Source: Chromohalobacter sp. 11-W (GTDB lineage: Bacteria > Pseudomonadota > Gammaproteobacteria > Pseudomonadales > Halomonadaceae). From it: a stretch of 64,000 nt of DNA. The stretch lies in the NCBI RefSeq assembly GCF_029889905.1, contig NZ_JARANZ010000006.1:210741-274740 (forward strand). The letters run 5' to 3'. Position numbers and translations under genes: made by a program. The notes beneath the pieces were generated by a model, which was given only the letters and a program-made list of their open reading frames with translations, was not told the origin of the DNA and ran no database searches. The stretch's first letter is position 1. The number at the start of each line of letters is the position of its first letter. This document shows positions 1-10,592 of the stretch, piece after piece.

Positions 1-1
1 C

Positions 2-655
<654 letters not shown>

Positions 656-760
656 CACTTCTCCTCGCACCCGGGACGGTGCGCCGCGATGCGCGACGAT
701 TTGTCGGCATCCCGGCAGCCCATTAGGATGGGCTAACACGATTCCAATAGAAGAAAATCG

Positions 761-1378
761 ATGACGCAGGAAACACCTAAGCAAACTCGCCGGGAGCAGA
801 TCCTCCAGGCGCTGGCGCTGATGTTGCAGGAGGACAGCGGCAAGCGGATCACGACCGCCGCGCTGGCCCGCCAGGTCGGCGTCAGCGAAGCCGCCCTCTA
901 CCGGCATTTCCCCAGCAAGGCGCGGATGTTCGAAGGGCTGATCGAATTCATAGAGGAGACGCTGTTCGAGCGCATCCGCCGCATTCTCGATGAGGAGCCG
1001 CAGGCACAGGCGCGCTGTCATCATATTCTGACACTGTTGTTGGGCTTCGCAGAAAAGAATCCCGGCTTGTGCCGGCTGCTCGGTGGCGACGCCTTGACCG
1101 GCGAAACCGCACGCTTGCGCGTGCGCATGACGCAGCTCTTCGACCGCCTGGAAACCCAGCTCAAGCAGATACTGCGCGAAGCCGAGATTCACGAAGGATT
1201 GCGCACCACGCTAAAAGTCTCGGCCGCTGCCAACCTGCTGCTGGCCACCGCCGATGGGCGCATCACGCAATATGTGCGCAGCGACTTTCGGCGTCTTCCC
1301 ACCGAGCACTGGGAAGATCAGTGGCAGATGCTTTCCGCCCGCCTGCTGGTCGCCGCGCCGCACCCTGCCCACGTGTAG
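761..1378 (+). CDS. slmA: Nucleoid occlusion factor SlmA (TetR family)
   Basis: SlmA binds specific chromosomal sites and antagonises FtsZ so that septa do not form over the nucleoid. The 205-residue protein has an N-terminal TetR-type helix-turn-helix (about residues 27-65, with ALARQVGVSEAALYRHFPSK) followed by the all-helical dimer and FtsZ-binding domain, including the NPGLCRLLGGDALTGE stretch typical of SlmA and not of drug-responsive TetR proteins. Length matches the family (about 198 residues). The start is the ATG after GAAAATCG. A 12-bp perfect hairpin follows the stop. Position after argB agrees with other gammaproteobacteria, where slmA lies in the argB/dut/pyrE neighbourhood. Confidence 0.9.
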   Translation: MTQETPKQTRREQILQALALMLQEDSGKRITTAALARQVGVSEAALYRHFPSKARMFEGLIEFIEETLFERIRRILDEEPQAQARCHHILTLLLGFAEKNPGLCRLLGGDALTGETARLRVRMTQLFDRLETQLKQILREAEIHEGLRTTLKVSAAANLLLATADGRITQYVRSDFRRLPTEHWEDQWQMLSARLLVAAPHPAHV

Positions 1379-1390
1379 GCGCTGCATACG

Positions 1391-1419
1391 ACAATGCCCG
1401 GCGCATGGCCGGGCATTGT
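1391..1419. terminator. Perfect 12-bp hairpin between slmA and rpoH
   Basis: Arms at 1391-1402 and 1408-1419 (ACAATGCCCGGC and its complement) with a 5-nt loop, followed on the + strand by TGCTTTC. It lies between the convergent ends of slmA and rpoH and probably ends transcripts from both sides. Confidence 0.8.
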
Positions 1420-1481
1420 TGCTTTCGCGCACTGATCTTCTCGCGTCTATCGCGTCTATCTTTTCGCGCCAGCGCTGGAAC

Positions 1482-2348
1482 TCAGGCGGCGAAGGTGTCG
1501 CCGAGCTGCTGCTTGATCTTCTTCATGGCGTTCTTCTCGAGCTGACGAATACGCTCGGCGGAAACGCCGTACACATCGGCCAGCTCATGCAGCGTGGACT
1601 TGGATTCGGAAAGCCAGCGACGCTTCAGGATATCCTGCGAACGCTCATCGAGCTCACCCAACGCCGACTGCAAGCGATGTGAGGAATCCTCTTCCCAGTC
1701 CGCGGCTTCGAGCTGCGCGGCAGGATCGTAACGCTCATCGTCGAGGTAATGGACCGGCGCCTGATAGCCCTGATCTTCGTCTTCAGAGGGCGAGGCGTCG
1801 TAGCCAGCATCGAACGACGAGAGACGGCCTTCCATCTCGCGCACGACCTGCGGCTTGACGTCGAGATCCTTGGCAATGGCATCGACTTCATCGTTGTTGA
1901 GCCACGCCAAGCGCTTCTTGGCACCCCGCAGATTGAAGAACAATTTACGTTGGGCCTTGGTGGTAGCAATCTTCACGATGCGCCAGTTGCGCAGCACGTA
2001 TTCGTGAATTTCGGCCTTGATCCAGTGCACGGCGAACGATACCAGGCGTACTCCCTGATTCGGATCGAAACGCTTCACGGCCTTCATCAAGCCGACGTTG
2101 CCTTCCTGAATCAAATCGGCCTGAGGCAGACCGTAGCCGGAATAGCTGCGTGCGATGTGCACCACGAAACGCAGGTGCGACATGACCAGGCGCCGCGCCG
2201 CTTCGAGATCCCCCTGTTCGTACAGGCGGAAGCCCAACTCTCTCTCCTCGTCGGAAGAAAGCACAGCAATGCGATTGACGGCCTGAATGTAACCATTCAG
2301 GTCATGACCGGGAGAAAGATGACCCACGGGCTGAAGACTGTTGCTCAT
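1482..2348 (-). CDS. rpoH: RNA polymerase heat-shock sigma factor (sigma-32)
   Basis: Directs RNA polymerase to heat-shock promoters. The 288-residue product shows sigma-70 family region 2 ([19 protein letters not shown], then [22 protein letters not shown]), the RpoH-specific RKLFFNLR box that follows, region 3, and a C-terminal region 4.2 helix-turn-helix ([19 protein letters not shown]). Length is that of RpoH (about 284). It is the last gene of the leftward ftsY-ftsE-ftsX-rpoH series, the usual gammaproteobacterial order, but is separated from ftsX by 153 bp that contain a palindrome and promoter-like sequences, so it probably has its own promoters as in E. coli. Confidence 0.97.
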   Translation of the reverse strand: MSNSLQPVGHLSPGHDLNGYIQAVNRIAVLSSDEERELGFRLYEQGDLEAARRLVMSHLRFVVHIARSYSGYGLPQADLIQEGNVGLMKAVKRFDPNQGVRLVSFAVHWIKAEIHEYVLRNWRIVKIATTKAQRKLFFNLRGAKKRLAWLNNDEVDAIAKDLDVKPQVVREMEGRLSSFDAGYDASPSEDEDQGYQAPVHYLDDERYDPAAQLEAADWEEDSSHRLQSALGELDERSQDILKRRWLSESKSTLHELADVYGVSAERIRQLEKNAMKKIKQQLGDTFAA

Positions 2349-2501
2349 GCAGATGTCTCCATCGGTTGTTCACCCTGCGTGCGTGGCGTATCCAGCATCC
2401 ACGGCTGCACGGCGAAGGAATCATGTGCCTGATAGCACGCATGACCCATTAGAAGGCTAACTTGAACGAAAGTTCAATACATGCCATCAGGCTTGTCAAG
2501 C
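2349..2501 (-). promoter_or_regulatory. rpoH upstream region with a perfect inverted repeat
   Basis: The 153-bp ftsX-rpoH spacer holds TTGAACGAAAGTTCAA (2463-2478), a 6-bp-arm perfect inverted repeat with a GAAA centre, and a TTGACA hexamer on the minus strand (2494-2499). Read leftward, TTGAAC followed after 17 bp by TTCTAA gives a possible sigma-70-like promoter overlapping the repeat. The role as an operator is inference. Confidence 0.45.
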
Positions 2502-3494
2502 CTAGCGGGGTTTAATGTCGGCAAGATGACGGCCGACGGCTAACCAAGCACCCAGCCAGCCAAGCAGTGTACTACAAAAACATAGCAAAACCGATCCCCC
2601 GAAGCCTAATCGCGGCAACGTGAAGTGCGCCCCGTAACTCTCGGCCAAGGCGGTGACCGGCGCCGACAACCAGTGCCCACCCAGGACCAGCAATACGATC
2701 GCCAGCACGCCGCCACCCAGGCCGTACCAGGCGCCGCTATACAGGAACGGGCGGCGCACGAACGCATGGGTGGCTCCGATCAACGTCACCACCTCGATCT
2801 CCTGACGACGGCTCTCTACCGCCAGGCGAATGGTATTGCCAACCACCAGCAGCACGCCCAACCCGAACAACCCCGCCAGCGCCAGCGCCAAACGCTGCCC
2901 CAATTCAGCCAGCCGCCGCAGGCGCTCCAGCCAAGCGAGGTCGACACGCGCCTCGTCGACGCCATCGACCGCTTCGAGATTGCTCGCCAGCACACGCACC
3001 GAATCGGGATCGGTATCGGCCGGGGTCACCACCACCGCTGCGGGCAGCGGATTGTCTTCCAGCGAGGCCAGTGCATCCTCGAGTCCTACGCCTTGCTGGA
3101 ATTCGGCAAGACCTTCGGCGGCCGTCACCAGCCGCGCCCCCGCCACGGGCGTCTGATCGCGCAGTCGTGCAGCGACATCCATCGCCGCGCGCTCATCGAG
3201 GCGCGTATCGAGATAGACGGTCACGGTCGCGCTTTCATCGAGCTCGGCATCCAGCAATCGCGCGCTATCCAGCGCCAGCCACAGCCCGCTGGGCAACACT
3301 AGAGCGATGGCGATCGCCAACATGGTCAACAGGCTGCTCAGCGGGCGTTTGGCGAGCCGCTGGGCACTATCGAGCCACATCGCGCGATGATGACGCAGCC
3401 AGGCCCGCGTGCGACTTTCCAGACCTACCTGCGAGGCTCGGGCGCCACGCCGCGCGGGGCGTTGGCTTTCAGAAGACGTCGTGCGTCGGGTCAT
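2502..3494 (-). CDS. ftsX: Cell division ABC transporter-like permease FtsX
   Basis: Inner-membrane partner of FtsE. The FtsEX complex acts at the septum and controls periplasmic amidase activation. The 330-residue protein has a basic cytoplasmic N-terminus (about 45 residues, rich in Arg), a first membrane segment near residues 50-75, a periplasmic domain, and three closing membrane segments (about 205-230, 250-280 and 300-325). The SRRQEIEVVTLIGATHAFVRRPF loop between segments 2 and 3 is diagnostic for FtsX. Its start overlaps the ftsE stop by 4 bp, indicating translational coupling. Confidence 0.94.
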   Translation of the reverse strand: MTRRTTSSESQRPARRGARASQVGLESRTRAWLRHHRAMWLDSAQRLAKRPLSSLLTMLAIAIALVLPSGLWLALDSARLLDAELDESATVTVYLDTRLDERAAMDVAARLRDQTPVAGARLVTAAEGLAEFQQGVGLEDALASLEDNPLPAAVVVTPADTDPDSVRVLASNLEAVDGVDEARVDLAWLERLRRLAELGQRLALALAGLFGLGVLLVVGNTIRLAVESRRQEIEVVTLIGATHAFVRRPFLYSGAWYGLGGGVLAIVLLVLGGHWLSAPVTALAESYGAHFTLPRLGFGGSVLLCFCSTLLGWLGAWLAVGRHLADIKPR

Positions 3495-4159
3495 GCCGCC
3501 TCCTCGTCGCCGACCAGCCGCCCCTCACGCAGGCGCAAAACCCGGTGCCGCAGGCGCGTGATCAGGGCCAGATCGTGACTGGCGACCATCACCGTGGTGC
3601 CGATGCGGTTGAAGTCCTCGAACAATCGCATGATATCGGTGGAGAGCTGCGGATCGAGGTTGCCAGTGGGCTCGTCGGCGAGTAGCAACGATGGCTTGTT
3701 GACCACCGCCCGCGCGATGCCGATGCGTTGGCGCTCACCGCTCGAGAGTTCGATGGGCAGCGCCGTTTCACGGTACAGCAGACCGACCTTGTCCAGTGCA
3801 GCCCGCACACGACGCGCTGCCTCGCGGGGTTCCACGCCCTGAATCTCCAACGGCAACGCCACATTGGCGAAGACGCTGCGATCGAACAGCAACTGGTGAT
3901 CCTGGAAGACCACCCCGATCTGGCGGCGATAGTAAGGAATCTGGCTGAGATGAAAGCGATCGAGGTCGTGGCCGGCCACTAGTACGCGACCACGCGAGGG
4001 CTTTTCCAGTCGCATGATCAAGCGCAGCAACGAACTCTTGCCGGCCCCCGAGTGCCCGGTGAGGAACAACATTTCGCCCCGCCCCACCCGGAAGTTGATA
4101 TCGGCGAGGGCTTCGGAGCGCCCGCCGTAACGTTTACCGACATGCTCGAAGACGATCAT
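3491..4159 (-). CDS. ftsE: Cell division ATP-binding protein FtsE
   Basis: ABC-type ATPase of the FtsEX divisome complex. The start is the ATG at 4159 (MIVFEHVGKRYGG), 4 bp after the ftsY stop, giving 222 residues, the family's length; the frame stays open further upstream but that part is antisense-like sequence inside ftsY. Motifs are present in order: Walker A GHSGAGKSS (about residues 36-44), Q-loop VFQDHQ, signature LSSGERQRIGIARA, Walker B LLLADEPTGNLD and the switch histidine in VMVASHD. Part of the ftsY-ftsE-ftsX operon. Confidence 0.95.
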   Translation of the reverse strand: MIVFEHVGKRYGGRSEALADINFRVGRGEMLFLTGHSGAGKSSLLRLIMRLEKPSRGRVLVAGHDLDRFHLSQIPYYRRQIGVVFQDHQLLFDRSVFANVALPLEIQGVEPREAARRVRAALDKVGLLYRETALPIELSSGERQRIGIARAVVNKPSLLLADEPTGNLDPQLSTDIMRLFEDFNRIGTTVMVASHDLALITRLRHRVLRLREGRLVGDEEAA

Positions 4160-4163
4160 ACCG

Positions 4164-5627
<1,464 letters not shown>

Positions 5628-5763
5628 GAGCGTGATCTACGTCTACGCGGACGACGTGCGCCACGCTTCCCGCAACACGGCGAGAATGACGCCCGGCGTC
5701 CTGAAGTGTCTGAATCGCCACATCCTATCACTGTGCGGCGGGTGGCGGTACAATCCGCCCATC

Positions 5764-6387
5764 ATGAATCGACGTCGTTCTCCCTCCGCCAAGCGCCCCG
5801 CCCGTGGCACGCGCCGCGACTCGCCGTCACGTGCGAGCGGGCGCTTGCGCCTCATCGGCGGCGACTACCGTCGTCGCCAGCTGCCCGTGCTCGAGCGGCC
5901 CGGCCTACGCCCCACGCCGGACCGCATCCGCGAAACGCTGTTCAACTGGCTGGCCTTCGAGCTCGCTGGCGCACACGTTCTGGACTTGTACGCCGGCACC
6001 GGCGCGCTAGGGCTGGAGGCCCTCTCTCGCGGTGCCGCTCAGGCCCTTTTCGTGGAGACCGACCCCGATGTCGCCGCCAGCCTGAGCGCCAATATCGCCA
6101 CGCTGGACGCCAACGGCCATGTGCGGCGCCAAGCCGCCCTGGCATTTCTCGCCGGCCCCGTCACACCCTTCGATATCGTGTTCCTCGACCCCCCCTTTCG
6201 TCAGGGCCATGCCGTCGACGCCTGCCAAGCGCTGGAGGCACACGGTTGGCTAAGCGAGGAGGCGTCGATCTATCTGGAAATAGAGCACGAATGCGAGCCT
6301 CGGGTACCCGCCAACTGGCAACTGCATCGCGAGGTGCGCGCCGGCGATGGCATCGGGCGTCTTTATCGCCGCCACCGCGCTGCCTGA
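5764..6387 (+). CDS. rsmD: 16S rRNA (guanine966-N2)-methyltransferase RsmD
   Basis: SAM-dependent methylation of G966 of 16S rRNA. The start ATG at 5764 (MNRRRSPSAKRPARG) gives 207 residues, near the family's 198; longer open frame upstream overlaps the divergent ftsY start. Motifs: GGDYRRRQLPV and RPTPDRIRETLFNWL in the N-terminal region, SAM-binding VLDLYAGTGALGLEALSRGA, and the catalytic FLDPPF (NPPY-type) motif near residue 140. Divergent ftsY/rsmD is the standard arrangement in gammaproteobacteria. Confidence 0.95.
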   Translation: MNRRRSPSAKRPARGTRRDSPSRASGRLRLIGGDYRRRQLPVLERPGLRPTPDRIRETLFNWLAFELAGAHVLDLYAGTGALGLEALSRGAAQALFVETDPDVAASLSANIATLDANGHVRRQAALAFLAGPVTPFDIVFLDPPFRQGHAVDACQALEAHGWLSEEASIYLEIEHECEPRVPANWQLHREVRAGDGIGRLYRRHRAA

Positions 6388-6415
6388 CGCCCTGTCGGGG
6401 CCTGGAGACGCTTGT

Positions 6416-6438
6416 CGCGCGCGCGCCGCGCGCGTACG
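6416..6438. other. Alternating C/G tract upstream of zapB
   Basis: A run of almost pure CG dinucleotides with one CC slip and a GTACG end lies 73 bp before zapB. It can fold on itself or adopt Z-form DNA. No function can be read from the sequence. Confidence 0.4.
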
Positions 6439-6510
6439 CTAGCCGCCAACGGCTCGGCAAGATTTACCCGTGCCACTCGCATCGCCCCATCCAATGTGTA
6501 GGAGAAGTCC

Positions 6511-6720
6511 ATGAGCCTCGAACTCTTCAACCAGCTCGAGCAGAAGGTGCAGAACGCTGTCGAGACCATCGAGATGCTGAAAATGGAGGCGGAAGAGCTG
6601 CGCGAGGAGAACACGCGCCTCAAGCAGGAGCGTGACGAATGGGAGCGCCGTCTCAACGGACTGCTAGGCAAGTTCCAGGATATCGAAGACGACACCAGCG
6701 ATAACTCGCAAAACCAGTAA
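6511..6720 (+). CDS. zapB: Cell division protein ZapB
   Basis: Small cytoplasmic coiled-coil protein that helps assemble the Z-ring through ZapA. The 69-residue sequence is a continuous heptad-patterned coiled coil from about residue 4 to 57 (LFNQLEQKVQNAVETIEMLK, then EELREENTRLKQERDEWERR) with an acidic, Asp/Ser-rich tail, as in ZapB (about 80 residues). AGGAGA stands 7 bp before the ATG. It lies between rsmD and the convergent rimI and adds to the several division genes of the window (slmA, ftsEX, minCDE). Confidence 0.85.
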   Translation: MSLELFNQLEQKVQNAVETIEMLKMEAEELREENTRLKQERDEWERRLNGLLGKFQDIEDDTSDNSQNQ

Positions 6721-6753
6721 CCCCGAATCGATACGTCAAGGCAAGCGGCGCCG

Positions 6754-7224
6754 TCAGTCGCCCGCTCGCGCCTTGAGTGACATCGACATCAGGACCGCCG
6801 CTTCGCGTTTGCCTCCCCTCGTCTCGACGGGGGGATAGTAATCGCGCCGGCGCCCATCCTCGTCGAAACCGTATTGACGGTACAGCGCCAGGGCGGGTGC
6901 GTTGCTTTCGCGCACTTCCAGCAGTAAGCGCTCGGCACCGCCTTGCCGGGCGCTTGTCACGAGATGCGCGAGCAGCATGCCTGCTACGCCCTGACGGCGC
7001 GCGTGCGGTGCGACGGTGATCGCTTGCAGCTCGGCCTCGAAGGGCAGCCAAGCAAGCACCGCATGCCCCAGTAGTGTCGCGTCCCGCCACGCACCCCAGA
7101 CTTCCAGGGTGTCGTCGGCGAGTGCCCGCGCGAGGGTCGCTCGCCTCCAGGGATGTGCCTGCCCCGCTTCCTCGAGCCCCGCCACGGCATCCAGATGTGC
7201 CACGGCGAGACGCTCAAGATGCAT
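6754..7224 (-). CDS. rimI: Ribosomal protein S18-alanine N-acetyltransferase RimI
   Basis: GNAT-family enzyme that acetylates the N-terminal alanine of ribosomal protein S18. The ATG at 7224 (MHLERLAVAHLDAV) gives 156 residues against about 148 in E. coli. The acetyl-CoA motif is ITVAPHARRQGVAGMLLAHL (about residues 72-91), followed by LLLEVRESNAPALALYRQYGF. The start lies 11 bp inside the end of the upstream holD-like gene, so the two are translationally coupled. The holD-rimI pairing is also seen in E. coli and pseudomonads. Confidence 0.92.
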   Translation of the reverse strand: MHLERLAVAHLDAVAGLEEAGQAHPWRRATLARALADDTLEVWGAWRDATLLGHAVLAWLPFEAELQAITVAPHARRQGVAGMLLAHLVTSARQGGAERLLLEVRESNAPALALYRQYGFDEDGRRRDYYPPVETRGGKREAAVLMSMSLKARAGD

Positions 7225-8068
7225 CGTCGTGTCCGGCCCAGGCCTCGCGCCACGCCGCAAGCTGCGGCCATAGCGCGCGCTTGGCGGCGGCGGATGACTT
7301 AAGCGCCGCCAGCGACGGCAGCGTCCAGCAAGGTAGGTCCAGGGTCTCGCTGCGGGCTTCTTCGAGAGCCAGCACTTCATTCAGAGAGGCATCCTCACCG
7401 AACACCACCAGACGTTCAGGCCGCCAGCCACGTCGTGCCTGGCCGGCGAGATAAGCACGCAGTCCGTCGCGCGCATCGTCCAGAGGCGCCGTCGTCATCG
7501 GCGCGTTATCGACGAGCGGCCATTGGAAGCTGCGGAACTCGAGCGCCACATCCACGCTGATACCGGCTGCGCGCAGCAGGTTGCCAAGCAGTTCATGCGA
7601 CGCCCGGTCAGGCGCCTTCGCCTCGGGCACCAGCAGCAACCAGCGCCCTTCCAAGGCCGCGACTTGCAGGTCATAGCGCAGTGCCGCGTGCGCCTCGGTC
7701 TCCCCGACATCCGCGGTCGGCGCCGCTGGTTCAGCTTCGGCGGCAGGTGCCGGCACCGAGGGCGACGATGCGGGCGGCGCGTCGCCCAGCAACAAGGCCC
7801 GGGCATACGCACCGGTGGCCAACGTGTCGGTATCTCGCGATGGCGTCGCCCCCGGAGACGCCTCGTCCGAAGGGGGCGTCGACGGCACCTTCGCCGCATC
7901 GTCGAGCAATGCTTGCAAGCGCGCACCGTGACTGGTCGGTGCTTCAATCGGCGGCGCTTCCCATTCGCACGCAGGCGTAGGCAGCGCATTGGGCAGCCGA
8001 TAACGGCTGGTCCAGGCACCAAGCCCCATCGCCTCGAGATATTGCAACCGCTGGACGTCGCCTACCAT
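7214..8068 (-). CDS. holD: Probable DNA polymerase III psi subunit (HolD-like, long pseudomonad type)
   Basis: Psi links the clamp loader to SSB through chi. The ATG at 8068 (MVGDVQRLQYLEAMGLG) gives 284 residues, about twice E. coli HolD. Both ends resemble HolD: the N-terminal RLQYLEAMGLGAWTSRYRLP (compare the WQLQQLGITQWSLRRP region) and the C-terminal LPSLAALKSSAAAKRALWPQL (compare the LTDLRANPTARAALWQQI region). The middle (about residues 40-130) is a low-complexity Pro/Ala/Asp linker. The gene starts 1 bp after the bolA stop and overlaps rimI by 11 bp. Pseudomonads are known to carry a divergent, enlarged psi beside rimI. Assignment rests on weak similarity plus position. Confidence 0.65.
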   Translation of the reverse strand: MVGDVQRLQYLEAMGLGAWTSRYRLPNALPTPACEWEAPPIEAPTSHGARLQALLDDAAKVPSTPPSDEASPGATPSRDTDTLATGAYARALLLGDAPPASSPSVPAPAAEAEPAAPTADVGETEAHAALRYDLQVAALEGRWLLLVPEAKAPDRASHELLGNLLRAAGISVDVALEFRSFQWPLVDNAPMTTAPLDDARDGLRAYLAGQARRGWRPERLVVFGEDASLNEVLALEEARSETLDLPCWTLPSLAALKSSAAAKRALWPQLAAWREAWAGHDDAS

Positions 8069-8069
8069 A

Positions 8070-8381
8070 TTAGCCTGCGCCGCCGCCTCGACAATTGGGG
8101 GAGTCCGGACGCGCCGCAGCACGCTGGTGCCATTCCTCAGGCGTATAGAGGTGCAAGGCCAAGGCGTGCACCGGGCCGGAAAGCTCGTCGGCGAGCAACG
8201 CGTAGACCTGCTGATGGCGTTTGACCGGCATCAGGCCTGCGAAGCGCTCGGCGACCAACGTCACCTTGAAATGCGTTTCGGCGTCCGACGGTACATTATG
8301 CATGTGGCTTTCGTTCTCGACCGCCGCATGCTCGGGGTCGAGTGACTGCAGCTTCTCTTCGATACGTGCCTGAACACTCAT
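8070..8381 (-). CDS. BolA-family protein
   Basis: BolA-fold proteins pair with monothiol glutaredoxins in iron-sulfur handling or act as regulators. The ATG at 8381 (MSVQARIEEKLQSLDP) after GGAGGAAGGTGTC gives 103 residues. The family core is visible: ENESHMHNVPSDAETHFKVTLVAERFAGLMPVKRHQQVY, with the conserved S/H-x-H pair near residue 26 and the RHQ helix. The C-terminal 20 residues (RAAARPDSPNCRGGGAG) look like an unstructured extension. First gene of the bolA-holD-rimI unit. Which BolA subfamily it belongs to cannot be decided here. Confidence 0.88.
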   Translation of the reverse strand: MSVQARIEEKLQSLDPEHAAVENESHMHNVPSDAETHFKVTLVAERFAGLMPVKRHQQVYALLADELSGPVHALALHLYTPEEWHQRAAARPDSPNCRGGGAG

Positions 8382-8447
8382 GACACCTTCCTCCTCTGTC
8401 GGATACGCGTCATTGTAACGTTTCCCGCGGTGGGGAATAAGCATCGC

Positions 8448-9833
8448 TCACGCCTTGGCGCGCGCCAGCGGAATCCGCCACACGCTAAGTGTCAACGCCA
8501 CCACCACACTGGCGCAGCCCAACCACAGCGCATACGACAGCGACCCCCAGGAAAGCGCCAGCATCAATCCCACGGAAGCGGTACCCAAGGCCTGGCCGAA
8601 GGTCCGTACCGACGCCAGCACGCCTGAGGCATTGGCGCTGTAGGTCAACGCCACGCTGCCGATCATCTCGCGATTGTTAGGCGCCTGGAAAAGCCCATAG
8701 CCGACCCCGCATAGCACCGCCCGCCAAGCAATCGATACGGCGCCGGACTCGGCCGTCAGCGTCACCAGACTCAGCATCCCAAGCAGGAATATCGCCAGGC
8801 CGAGCGACGAGATCAGCGTCGGATTGAAGCGGTCGGCGAGCCGCCCCGAGAGCGGCCCCACCAGCATCAGTGCCAGCGGCCAGGGAGTGAACAGCAAGGC
8901 CGCCTCGAGCGGCGTCGCGCCCATCACCGTCTGAAACATGAACGGTAGCCCCACGAAGGTGATTCCCTGAGCGACGAAGGCCATCAACGAGATCATCGCG
9001 GCGATGCTAAAGCGCGTGGCACGAAACATGGGCAACGGTACCAAGGGCGCATTCGCACGCCGCTGGCGCCATACGAATAGCACCAGGCACAGCACGCTGA
9101 GCAGCAACGGCAACCAGGCACTCGTACCGCGCGCACCGTGGCCGATATGATCGAGCGAAAAGACGAAACCACTGAGCATCGAGGCCGACAGTAGAGCCCC
9201 CAGCCAATCGAACCCCTGGGCCTCGATGGTCTCGCTGGGCAGCGCGCGAACCCCCAGGATCAAGGCCAAAAGCCCCAGCGGCAGATTGATGGCGAACAGC
9301 CACGGCCAGCTCGCGAAATGCAGAATAATACCGCCCAGCGATGGGCCGAAGGCGATGCCAAAGGCCACCACCAGGGCCCCCATGCCGATAGCCGAGCCCA
9401 GCAGGCGCGCCGGGAAGATCAAGCGGTACATTGACGGGCCGATGCTCAACATCGCCGCAGCACCGATGCCTTGCAACATGCGCGATGCCACCAGCCACTC
9501 GAAACTACGCGACAACGCACAGCACAACGAGGCCAGCACGAACAACGCCAGCCCGCCCAAGTACAGGCGTCGCCGCCCAATGAGCCGGCTCAAGGCGGCA
9601 AACCCCAGCAACAGGGCCGCGCATACCAGTTGATAGACGTTGGTAATCCACACCGCACGCGACTCGCTCACCGCCAGCTCTTGCGCCAGAGTGGGCAACG
9701 CGATATTGACGATGCCGTTATCGAGCACCGACATCAACGTCCCCAGCACCATCACCAGCATCGCCAGACGGCGCTGGGGGCCAGGCAAGCCTTCATCGCC
9801 GGGACGTGTCACGAAAAGACGTCGCATCAGCAT
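8448..9833 (-). CDS. MFS transporter, DHA2 (EmrB/QacA) type
   Basis: Predicted proton-driven exporter in the inner membrane with about 14 membrane segments in 461 residues. The DHA2 pattern is clear: LMSVLDNGIVNIALPTLAQEL in segment 1 (motif D1), the loop FAALSRLIGRRRLYLGGL (motif A), RMLQGIGAAAMLSIGPSM (motif B) and the GPSLGG antiporter-type motif C. The start is ambiguous: ATGs at 9833 and 9827 and a GTG at 9878 are all in frame; 9833 is preferred because the product then begins directly before the first segment. Substrate unknown. It is monocistronic and shares no overlap with neighbours. Confidence 0.85.
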   Translation of the reverse strand: MLMRRLFVTRPGDEGLPGPQRRLAMLVMVLGTLMSVLDNGIVNIALPTLAQELAVSESRAVWITNVYQLVCAALLLGFAALSRLIGRRRLYLGGLALFVLASLCCALSRSFEWLVASRMLQGIGAAAMLSIGPSMYRLIFPARLLGSAIGMGALVVAFGIAFGPSLGGIILHFASWPWLFAINLPLGLLALILGVRALPSETIEAQGFDWLGALLSASMLSGFVFSLDHIGHGARGTSAWLPLLLSVLCLVLFVWRQRRANAPLVPLPMFRATRFSIAAMISLMAFVAQGITFVGLPFMFQTVMGATPLEAALLFTPWPLALMLVGPLSGRLADRFNPTLISSLGLAIFLLGMLSLVTLTAESGAVSIAWRAVLCGVGYGLFQAPNNREMIGSVALTYSANASGVLASVRTFGQALGTASVGLMLALSWGSLSYALWLGCASVVVALTLSVWRIPLARAKA

Positions 9834-9933
9834 GCCGCCACGCCTTTGCCCCTCACCGACGCTCTTGTTCCGCGACACACCGGCGGCTCAATCGCCACCG
9901 CGTACCGATTCTCTACACCGCTCACCGAACGCG

Positions 9934-10320
9934 TCAGTCTTCGTCGGTTTCAAGCAGCAATCCATCGTCGATCTCGGAAATCTCGAGCGGCACTTCATCA
10001 TCGAGATCCAAGGCCAGATAGCTGTGTTCGACGACGAGGAACTGTTCGAACAGCGCCCAGTCGAGCGGTTCCGGCCACTGGCGCGCGTCTTCTTCCCACG
10101 CACTCAGCTCGTTCTCGAGCAGATCGAGGTGGCGCTCGCGCACGTAGGCGGCCAGCACCTCGGGCGAGTCCATTTCCGGGATCAGATAGACGGTGCTTTC
10201 ACGCTCGACATCGTCGAGGGTCAAATCGTCCTCACCGACGGTGGGCTCCAGCGAGTTGATCCAGTCAACGAACGCTTGGGTCGGCTTGACGCTCAGTGCG
10301 GAGCGATTGAGCAGCTTCAT
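9934..10320 (-). CDS. Conserved acidic protein of unknown function
   Basis: The 128-residue product starts at ATG 10320, 7 bp after a strong AAGAGGTGA ribosome site. It is soluble, without signal peptide or membrane segment, and very acidic, ending in LETDED. A first section (MKLLNRSALSVKPTQAFVDWIN) is followed by alternating Trp- and Glu-rich helices (LENELSAWEEDARQWPEPLDW, FEQFLVVEHSYLALDLDDE). I recognise it only as resembling small conserved gammaproteobacterial hypothetical proteins; no catalytic motif can be seen. It stands alone between the MFS gene and lysS. Confidence 0.7.
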   Translation of the reverse strand: MKLLNRSALSVKPTQAFVDWINSLEPTVGEDDLTLDDVERESTVYLIPEMDSPEVLAAYVRERHLDLLENELSAWEEDARQWPEPLDWALFEQFLVVEHSYLALDLDDEVPLEISEIDDGLLLETDED

Positions 10321-10504
10321 CGGTGTCACCTCTTTTGGGAACCGCTCGGGATCGGCGGAATTCGAACCGCAGCCATTATGGGCGCTCACCGCGCCCCTGA
10401 CCAATAACGTCTAGCGAAAACAATTCACAGGATGGCAGACGCTCAACGTAGGTGAATGAGATCGAGACAATCTGCGAGCCTGTTCAAGCGCAAGGCGCAC
10501 GGCA

Positions 10505-10547
10505 CTCAGGCGCCCGAGCCTATGGGGTATAGGTGAGGCGCGCCGAG
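10505..10547. repeat. Imperfect inverted repeat in the lysS downstream spacer
   Basis: In the 272-bp gap 10321-10592 without a gene, a 19-nt imperfect inverted repeat folds around a GGGGT loop (core CCTAT 10519-10523 with ATAGG 10529-10533, extended by CTC/GAG and GGCGC/GCGCC blocks). The following bases (GTACCGCGCAACGCCGCG) look like an intergenic repeat, but no second copy occurs in the window. It could serve as the lysS terminator. Confidence 0.35.
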
Positions 10548-10592
10548 TACCGCGCAACGCCGCGATTGGAGGCGCAGCTATTGTATTCGGCG

